From: Myxococcales bacterium
GTDB taxonomy: Bacteria > Myxococcota > Polyangia > Fen-1088
Length of the DNA stretch: 5,667 nucleotides
Assembly (NCBI GenBank): GCA_003153875.1
Contig: PMBY01000470.1
Location: 1 to 5,667, forward strand
Reading direction: 5' to 3'
Shown here: piece after piece, positions 1-5,667 of the stretch
Layout: every line of letters begins with the position of its first letter
Position numbering within the stretch: the stretch's first letter is position 1
Made by a program: the position numbers and the translations under genes
The notes under the pieces: model-generated
Told to the model about the DNA's origin: nothing
The model's input: only the letters and a program-made list of their open reading frames with translations
Database searches by the model: none

Positions 1-183
1 CCCGAGGACTGGGTGCGCGCCCTCGATCAGGACCATCTGGACATCGCCATCGTGGTGCCCGGGTCTTCGATACTGAAGGAGCGCGCGATGCGCGACTACC
101 TGACCGGCACCTTCCCGCGCCTGGTCGCCACCTGGGACGACCCCTACGTGGGGCACGTCGAACTCCACCGTCGCGCGGAGTAG
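1..183 (+). CDS. C-terminal fragment of an unidentified protein, possibly the tail of a GT-C membrane glycosyltransferase
   Basis: Frame 1 is open from the first base to a TAG at 181-183, giving 60 residues with no start inside the window, so this is the 3' end of a gene entering from the left. The fragment is soluble, not membrane-spanning. It has a hydrophobic strand (DIAIVVPGSS), a helix-like stretch rich in charged residues, then TWDDPYVGHVELHRR just before the stop. A strand, a helix and a final strand of the form 'VGHVELHR' resemble the short extracytoplasmic tail that follows the last membrane helix in many bacterial GT39/GT-C glycosyltransferases. The glycosyltransferase genes on the other strand fit that idea. 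The similarity is from memory and weak; the fragment is too short to assign a family. It converges with the minus-strand gene ending at 196, leaving only 12 bp between the two stops. Confidence 0.6.
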   Translation, partial: PEDWVRALDQDHLDIAIVVPGSSILKERAMRDYLTGTFPRLVATWDDPYVGHVELHRRAE

Positions 184-195
184 GAAGTCTTCTCC

Positions 196-543
196 TCAGT
201 CCCGAGGCAGGAACGTGAAGTGTCCCTTGAAGAGATCGATGAGCGATTTCACGGGTCCCTCGAAGGGATACCCCTGCACGCTGTAGCCGTCGAAGAGGAA
301 ATGGCCGTAGTTGTTGTAGGGCCGCGCACCACCCACGAGCCGAAGCACCTCCCCAATCAGTCCCCGGCGAATGAACCCGTGACTGTAGTTGAACGTCATA
401 TGCGTCGCCGACCACGAACTGGGCATGCGCAGGCCCTTGAGCAACGAAACAGCGAAGACAAGCCACGCGACAATGGCAAAATGTCTTCGCCCATGAAACA
501 GCGCCGTGATCATTTCTCGGCGCGTGGCCGCTGCAACACACAT
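196..543 (-). CDS. Short single-pass membrane protein, probably a shortened relative of a larger polytopic family
   Basis: An ATG at 543-541 opens 115 codons ending in TGA at 198-196. An in-frame TAG lies a little upstream, so the start is either this ATG or the ATG at residue 11 (513); neither has a good Shine-Dalgarno, and the first is kept for length. Residues 21-37 form one clear transmembrane helix preceded by arginines. Next come an aromatic-rich stretch (SWSATHMTFNYSHG) and GFIRRGLIG at 56-64, then a polar tail rich in Tyr, Phe and Gly. The 'FNY..GF.RRGL.G' pattern is familiar from the first periplasmic loop of several-hundred-residue bacterial membrane proteins found near surface-polysaccharide genes. 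Here the later helices are absent and the tail follows at once, suggesting an internal deletion or a remnant. An intact small membrane protein is the alternative. It lies 131 bp after the upstream GT-C gene on the same strand, so it may be outside that operon. Function unknown. Confidence 0.55.
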   Translation of the reverse strand: MCVAAATRREMITALFHGRRHFAIVAWLVFAVSLLKGLRMPSSWSATHMTFNYSHGFIRRGLIGEVLRLVGGARPYNNYGHFLFDGYSVQGYPFEGPVKSLIDLFKGHFTFLPRD

Positions 544-634
544 GCCACCAATCGCCGCCGTCCGAATCGGGTGCTTTCGCTAGGGTTCGCCTCAACTCAG
601 CGGACCGCCGGCACGACATGACCGCGACATCTCT

Positions 635-653
635 GCCCTGCTTCCCTCAGGGC
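635..653. other. Perfect inverted repeat in the gap between two minus-strand genes
   Basis: GCCCTG at 635-640 and CAGGGC at 648-653 can pair as a 6-bp GC-rich stem with a 7-base loop. It sits 22 bp beyond the stop codon of the GT-C gene, where transcription of the long minus-strand operon might end. Neither strand has a run of T after the stem, so it does not meet the pattern of an intrinsic terminator. It could protect the 3' end of the mRNA, help Rho-dependent ending, or be chance in GC-rich DNA. The rest of the 544-674 gap shows no recognisable promoter for the gene at 543-196. Confidence 0.3.
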
Positions 654-674
654 TGCCAGCGGCGATCACGGTCT

Positions 675-2288
675 TCACCGCGAGCGGGGTGGTTCGGCTT
701 CTCGCGTGCGCCGAACGAAGAGAACGCCCGCGCCGCCGCCTGCACCCAGGAGAAGCAGAAGCACGATCCACCCCTCGGTCCGGTACTTGTCCGTGTCGTA
801 CAGCCAATGGTCGACGCGAACCCGTTCGTAGGTCTCCCTGGCGTCGATGTTGAGGCGCGTGTGACGACGCCAGGGGGCATCCTGCGAGGCCCGTTTCCAG
901 TCGTGGCCAAAGGGCACATGCTGGATGAGCCAGAGATGGCCGAGGATGGGCTGGAATGGGCCCAGCCAGACTGTGGGATAGCTGTCCTCGAAACAGCCTT
1001 CGCAGAAACCACCCTTGTCCGCCGTCAGGGAGGCGCTGCGATTGGGCAGGCCGAGCCAGCGGCTGCGCACGTCCAGCCCGATGCGAATGAAGTGGTCCCA
1101 GTAGAAGGCATTGCCCAGAAGCTGCACGCAAAGGCCGACCACCAGTAGCGCGGCCGCCAGCGAGCGTCCCGGCCGGCGTGCGGCCGAGAGAAAAGCGATG
1201 GTCGGAAGCAAGAGCACGGGTACGGCAAAGACCGCGTAGCGCGGACCCCAGGCGAAGTCACCCGGCCAGGATGGAGAGCGGCAGTAGAACAGCAGCACCG
1301 GCAGGATGGTGGCGAGCATGGCCAGCACGCTCCAGCGATGGCTGCGCCAGAAACCGGGCAAGCCGAGCACCGCGAGCACGAGCGGTGGCGAGTAGAGGAA
1401 GATGCTCTTGCCCGGTGAAAACAGAAAGCCCCACGCGCTGACCAGGACGTTCTCCACCATCACATCGCCCAACTTGGAGTAGCCCGTGTTCATGACCGAG
1501 CCGAAGCGAAGGGAGTTGTAGATCAAGACCATGAGCAGGCCGGGCAAGAACCCCAGGGCTGCGCTGACGAGAGCCTGGGCCAGGGAACGCAGATCCTTCC
1601 GATGCGCCAGCACGACCAGCAGCAGCGCGCCCGGAAACGACAGGGCGTAGATGTACTTGGTGTTGAGCAGCAGGCCGGCCCACAGCCCCGTGGCCAGGGC
1701 CGTGCGTCGGTCGAGACGTTCGAGGAGCTGCGAAAGCTCGAGGAAGAAGCCGGTGAAACAGGCGATCTGAGCGATCTCGCTGAAGGGATAGCGGGCGTAG
1801 ACCCAGACGATGCTCCCAGCTGCGAGCAGAATCGCCGCGAAACCGGCCAGGGGCGGTGAGGCGCCGTGGCGCCGGCACAGGCGGAAGAACAACCACGCCA
1901 CCAGCCCGCCCAGCAGCGTGCCAGCCAGATGGCAGGCAAACGCCGTCAACAAGTGAGCCATCTCCGGGCCTGGGTGCAGGTACCAGAGGACGTTGCGCAG
2001 GGCCGCGCCGGGCAAGTGCAGCAGAGACGGCAGCCAAGGCTGGGGTGCATAGAATCTGCCCCCGCGGCCGGGCGGCGCATCCGAGGGCCAGCGGAAGGGA
2101 ACCGCGATGCCTTCGCCGTGCACCATGGACTCGGCCACCTCGTAAATGGGCCGCGCGTCGCCCCAAGGAACCTCGCGACTCATGGTCGCGAAGTACAGAC
2201 AGGTCACGGCGATGAACAGGTACACGCCCGGGCGCCATCCTGAAAGCGCGCCGACCACGCGGCTCCATCGACCCACCAGGCCGCTCAT
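675..2288 (-). CDS. Multi-pass GT-C-type membrane glycosyltransferase (PMT/ArnT-like, GT39-related)
   Basis: This is a 537-residue integral membrane protein with roughly eleven hydrophobic helices, the first at about residues 21-36 and the last at about 507-525. The first outward loop carries an acidic motif (WGDARPIYEVAESMVHG, Asp44), placed like the catalytic Asp of GT-C enzymes, which move a sugar from a polyprenyl-phosphate donor on the outer face of the inner membrane. Other family-like marks are YNSLRFGSVMNTGY (257-270), FSPGKSIFLYSPPLVL (290-305) and GDFAWGPRYAVF (343-354), a set I associate with bacterial PMT_2/phospholipid-carrier-dependent glycosyltransferases. A loop of about 110 residues (398-506) before the last helix holds a CEGC motif (429-432). 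The ATG is well supported: GGGAG lies 4 bases upstream, and the start overlaps the preceding gene's stop as ATGA, a sign of coupled translation with the GT22 gene. Donor and acceptor sugars cannot be told from sequence. The final stop is TGA at 677-675. Confidence 0.8.
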   Translation of the reverse strand: MSGLVGRWSRVVGALSGWRPGVYLFIAVTCLYFATMSREVPWGDARPIYEVAESMVHGEGIAVPFRWPSDAPPGRGGRFYAPQPWLPSLLHLPGAALRNVLWYLHPGPEMAHLLTAFACHLAGTLLGGLVAWLFFRLCRRHGASPPLAGFAAILLAAGSIVWVYARYPFSEIAQIACFTGFFLELSQLLERLDRRTALATGLWAGLLLNTKYIYALSFPGALLLVVLAHRKDLRSLAQALVSAALGFLPGLLMVLIYNSLRFGSVMNTGYSKLGDVMVENVLVSAWGFLFSPGKSIFLYSPPLVLAVLGLPGFWRSHRWSVLAMLATILPVLLFYCRSPSWPGDFAWGPRYAVFAVPVLLLPTIAFLSAARRPGRSLAAALLVVGLCVQLLGNAFYWDHFIRIGLDVRSRWLGLPNRSASLTADKGGFCEGCFEDSYPTVWLGPFQPILGHLWLIQHVPFGHDWKRASQDAPWRRHTRLNIDARETYERVRVDHWLYDTDKYRTEGWIVLLLLLGAGGGAGVLFVRRTREAEPPRSR

Positions 2289-3820
2289 GGAACTCCCGCT
2301 GGAATCAGCCGGCCGAAGGAACCCAGTGGACCACGCACCGGCCGGCAGGGCCCATCCCGGCGAAGGAGCGCGTATCCGCTGGCCTGCGCGACGATCTTGT
2401 AGCGAGCATCAGCGAGCTTTTGTCCTGGAATCAGCAACGCGTAGTTGGCGGAGTCGAGCCCCGGCCACCACAGGAGCGGCACGCGGCGATGCAGGTAGCT
2501 GTAGCCTCCGGTCCAGTACGCGTTCACGTTGGGCATGACCAAACCACAAAGATCGGCACGGCGTCCAACTTCCGCCAGCAGCCGATTCTGTTCATCCAAA
2601 CAACCCCACACTCTGGTCGTCGGGGGCCTCGCCTCGCCGGGCACCTGGAGCCCTTGGCCAATGTCGTCGAACGTCACGCGGCGAGCGCGCAGGCCAAAGG
2701 CCGCCAGAAGGACCATGCCCACCACCGCCGCACTGGTCGCAGGTCGGGCGCGCAGCAACGGAAGCTTTTCAATGAGGACGGCCAGCCCCACCGCGGCGCA
2801 GGTGAGAAAAAGCGGGAGCGCGGGATAGAGGAAACGTAGTTCCTTGTGCGGGAACAGGGAATGGATCGCGAGGAACAGCAAAGTCAGCAGGGCCACTGGC
2901 CAGGTGCGCGCAAGCCCCGCGAGAAAACCCAGCACCAGGGCCAGCAGGGCCAGCCCATTGGTGGCCAGCATGGTCTGTAGATAGAAGCCCCTGGAAGAGA
3001 CGCCCCACAGCTCGGATCCCTTTTCGATCACGTTGAAGCGCAGGTACTCGATGATTGACTGGAACGGCTTGCCCCAGGTCACCCAATCGAGAAGGCCGCC
3101 CAGGAGCAAGGCCGCGAAACCGCCAGCCGCCAGAGCGATCGCGGCGCGCAGTCGGCACCGGGTCAGCACGATGAGGACCAGCGCTGCCAGCAGCGCACCA
3201 TTCTGGCAACGGAGCACGGTCGCCAAGCCGAACAGAACACCGGCGCCCAGCAAACGCCAGGCGGTCGCGCTCGCCACGCCGGTCTTGGCCTCGGGCCCTT
3301 GTGCGAGCGAGCGCGAGCCGAGCCCGCACGGCCACAGGATCCACAATGACCAGGTGATCAAGGGCGCGCAGGCCACCTCGGCCAGGGCGCGGCTGCTGTA
3401 AAGAAGGCTAGCGGGAAACGCGATGGCCGCAATTCCCAGCAGCAGGGTTGCCGCCGTGCCACCCATCACACGCGCCAGCCGCAGCATGGGATAGAAGGTG
3501 ACCGCCGCGCCCCCAGCGAAGAGCAACTTGGTGCCGATCACCAGAGCCAGGCCGTGGTCGAGCCCGAGCTTGGCCAGCACTTTCATGAAACCGCCGATCA
3601 GCCCGGGCAGAAACCAGGAGCGTGCCCCGGACTGGTATTCCCAGGGCACGAGTCCGTAGCCAAAGGCCAGGCGGTGTCCTTGCTCCAGGGTCTGGAAGAT
3701 CTCGTCGGCCCAGATCACACCCTGGTCGTGCGCAGCCAGATACGCGCGCGGGGCGAAGATCGCGACGCACAGGCCGAGCCACAGCCAGACGGGCTTGCGC
3801 AGATTGACCGGACCGTTCAC
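2285..3820 (-). CDS. GT22-family (ALG9/PIG-B-like) mannosyltransferase-type membrane protein
   Basis: With the GTG start at 3820 this is 511 residues with about ten membrane helices. GT22 marks are in order: an acidic first loop ADEIFQTLEQGHRLAFGYG (38-56) followed by WEY and RSW; a middle DWVTWGKPF (245-253) leading into EYLRFNVIEKGSELWGV; and HKELRFLYPALPLF (325-338), the strongly conserved HKExRF signature of ALG9, ALG12 and PIG-B. Known members transfer mannose from a dolichyl-phosphate donor, so a polyprenyl-phosphate sugar donor and outward-facing activity are inferred here. The tail contains GGYSYLHRRVPL, also seen in relatives. The reading frame is open back to 3973, but that part lies in the mrp gene and looks non-native; GTG is the first plausible start between the mrp stop and helix one. 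Its ribosome site is weak (GAGAGG 14 bases upstream). It follows mrp by 52 bp and overlaps the next gene by 4 bp. The usual HPDE appears as WADE. Confidence 0.88.
   Translation of the reverse strand: MNGPVNLRKPVWLWLGLCVAIFAPRAYLAAHDQGVIWADEIFQTLEQGHRLAFGYGLVPWEYQSGARSWFLPGLIGGFMKVLAKLGLDHGLALVIGTKLLFAGGAAVTFYPMLRLARVMGGTAATLLLGIAAIAFPASLLYSSRALAEVACAPLITWSLWILWPCGLGSRSLAQGPEAKTGVASATAWRLLGAGVLFGLATVLRCQNGALLAALVLIVLTRCRLRAAIALAAGGFAALLLGGLLDWVTWGKPFQSIIEYLRFNVIEKGSELWGVSSRGFYLQTMLATNGLALLALVLGFLAGLARTWPVALLTLLFLAIHSLFPHKELRFLYPALPLFLTCAAVGLAVLIEKLPLLRARPATSAAVVGMVLLAAFGLRARRVTFDDIGQGLQVPGEARPPTTRVWGCLDEQNRLLAEVGRRADLCGLVMPNVNAYWTGGYSYLHRRVPLLWWPGLDSANYALLIPGQKLADARYKIVAQASGYALLRRDGPCRPVRGPLGSFGRLIPAGVP
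2293..2297 (-). promoter_or_regulatory. Shine-Dalgarno of the GT-C gene, inside the GT22 coding end
   Basis: On the minus strand GGGAG precedes ATG (2288-2286) by 4 bases (TTCC). It lies within the last codons of the GT22 gene, so ribosomes finishing that gene at TGA 2287-2285 could restart here. This supports the chosen start of the downstream gene. Confidence 0.7.
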
Positions 3821-3843
3821 TGGGGCAAGGATGCCCTCTCGCC

Positions 3844-3866
3844 CCCGTCGGGTCCAGTGGGACGGG
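3844..3866. other. Inverted repeat in the mrp-GT22 gap
   Basis: CCCGTC at 3844-3849 and GACGGG at 3861-3866 can form a 6-bp stem with an 11-base loop, filling much of the 52-bp gap between the mrp stop and the GT22 start. No T-run follows on the minus strand, so it is not a standard terminator. It might weaken read-through or affect mRNA stability between the cofactor genes and the glycosyltransferase genes, or it may be chance in GC-rich DNA. Confidence 0.25.
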
Positions 3867-3872
3867 CAGCCG

Positions 3873-4964
<1,092 letters not shown>

Positions 4965-4970
4965 GACGAT

Positions 4971-4975
4971 CTCCT
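4971..4975 (-). promoter_or_regulatory. Shine-Dalgarno that points to an ATT start for mrp
   Basis: AGGAG on the minus strand lies in the 20-bp gap between the ribA stop (TAG, 4987-4985) and the proposed ATT codon at 4964-4962, with 6 bases (ATCGTC) between. No ATG, GTG or TTG is in frame near it, so this site decides the unusual start. Confidence 0.6.
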
Positions 4976-4984
4976 GCTGTGGCG

Positions 4985-5665
4985 CTAGTGCTTGCCGGAA
5001 TGGGGAACCACACGAAGCACAGCAATGGGGTCGGACGCGTCGGATGCATGCGCGTCGGGATGGTGGCCCATCTTGTGGCGCTTGACCGCCAGGTAGTCCG
5101 CGTTGTGCTGATTCTCTCCCACCCAATGGGAAACGCGATCCACCACCGTCACCCCGGCGTCTTCCAGTCCCTTCACCTTGAGGGGGTTGTTGGTCATGAG
5201 CCGCACCGAAAGCACGCCCAGATCGCGCAGGATGGCGCCTGCGATGTCGTAGGAGCGTTCGTCGGCTTCGAAACCCAGAGCCAGGTTGGCTTCCACGGTA
5301 TCGGCGCCGCCCGACTGCAAGGCATAGGCGCGAATCTTGTTGCCCAGCCCGATGCCGCGGCCCTCCTGTCGGAGATAGACCAGAACGCCGGCGCCCTCAG
5401 CCGCGATTTTTTCCAGCGCCACGTGTAGCTGCTCGCGGCAGTCGCACTTGAGCGATCCCAGGACCTCGGAGGTCCAACACTCGGAATGCACGCGCGCCAA
5501 CACCTGGTTCTTGCCCTGGACGGGCCCACGCACGATGGCCACATGCTCCTGATTCGAATTGGCCGAGCCGGTCCCCGTCCCGTCGGCCGACTCATGGTAC
5601 ACGAATACCCGAAACGGTCCGTGGACCGTTGGCAGATCGGCTTCGGCATATCGCACGAGCTTCAT
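4985..5665 (-). CDS. ribA: GTP cyclohydrolase II (riboflavin biosynthesis, first step)
   Basis: The 226-residue protein matches RibA over its length. RibA opens GTP to 2,5-diamino-6-ribosylamino-4(3H)-pyrimidinone 5'-phosphate with release of formate and pyrophosphate, in the cytoplasm. The zinc ligands are present in CX10CXC spacing (Cys63, Cys74, Cys76, in RVHSEC...LKCDC). YLRQEGRGIGLGNKIRAYAL (97-116) contains Tyr114; with Asp135 and Arg137 in EADER these equal the catalytic Tyr105, Asp126 and Arg128 of the E. coli enzyme at a constant offset of nine. TNNPLKVKGLEDAG (158-171) and HNADYLAVKRHKMGH (187-201) follow. It is longer than the 196-residue E. coli form, through an insert at about 26-37 and a 25-residue polar tail after MGH. 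The ATG at 5665 fits the usual N-terminus (AEADLPT), but only two bases lie upstream, so a longer protein, including a RibB-RibA fusion, cannot be excluded. It appears first in the minus-strand cluster visible here. Confidence 0.95.
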   Translation of the reverse strand: MKLVRYAEADLPTVHGPFRVFVYHESADGTGTGSANSNQEHVAIVRGPVQGKNQVLARVHSECWTSEVLGSLKCDCREQLHVALEKIAAEGAGVLVYLRQEGRGIGLGNKIRAYALQSGGADTVEANLALGFEADERSYDIAGAILRDLGVLSVRLMTNNPLKVKGLEDAGVTVVDRVSHWVGENQHNADYLAVKRHKMGHHPDAHASDASDPIAVLRVVPHSGKH

Positions 5666-5667
5666 GG

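Noticed and set aside
635..653. Intrinsic terminator after the operon
   Set aside because: The stem is only 6 bp and no T-run follows on either strand, so it is reported only as an inverted repeat.
618..1148. Plus-strand open frame of 176 codons opposite the end of the GT-C gene
   Set aside because: Antisense shadow of the GT-C coding sequence with no recognisable motif or ribosome binding site.
1258..2268. Long minus-strand open frame of 336 codons inside the GT-C gene
   Set aside because: It is an alternate frame of a GC-rich gene: its product is Arg/Pro/Ala-rich with no family motifs, while the 537-residue frame has clear membrane helices and conserved motifs.
4965..5126. 54-residue longer N-terminus for Mrp from a TTG at 5126
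   Set aside because: It would overlap ribA by 142 bp, has no Mrp-like sequence, and the DUF59 domain begins just after the ATT candidate.
5600..5667. FMN riboswitch or promoter upstream of ribA
   Set aside because: The gene starts 2 bp from the window edge, so any leader is outside the sequence.

Overview
This is a GC-rich, densely coding bacterial window. Codon use with G/C third positions, a RibA/Mrp pair and polyprenyl-sugar-type membrane glycosyltransferases suggest a Gram-negative bacterium of the myxobacterial/deltaproteobacterial kind. The lineage is a guess from style, not from a marker gene.

Layout: the left edge holds the last 60 codons of a plus-strand gene (1-183) that enters from outside. 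Everything else lies on the minus strand. Read in transcription order from the right edge, these are: GTP cyclohydrolase II (ribA, 5665-4985); an Mrp/ApbC-type Fe-S carrier P-loop ATPase (4964-3873, apparently starting at a rare ATT codon); a GT22 (ALG9/PIG-B-like) mannosyltransferase-type membrane protein (3820-2285, GTG start); and a second GT-C-type multi-pass membrane protein (2288-675). The last two overlap by four bases (ATGA). After a 131-bp gap comes a short 115-residue membrane protein (543-196) that looks like a shortened copy of a larger family. It ends 12 bp from the convergent plus-strand gene.

How the genes may work together: the spacings (20 bp, 52 bp, -4 bp) suggest one transcript running ribA-mrp-GT22-GT-C. 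RibA starts riboflavin synthesis and Mrp serves Fe-S protein maturation, so the first half is housekeeping cofactor metabolism. The second half is two integral-membrane sugar transferases predicted to use lipid-linked sugar donors on the outer face of the inner membrane, and these are probably functionally coupled to each other. No mobile element, CRISPR array, tRNA or rRNA was seen. The points most worth checking are the ATT start of mrp, the eukaryote-like GT22 enzyme, and the shortened membrane gene at 196-543. I found no convincing new multi-gene system.
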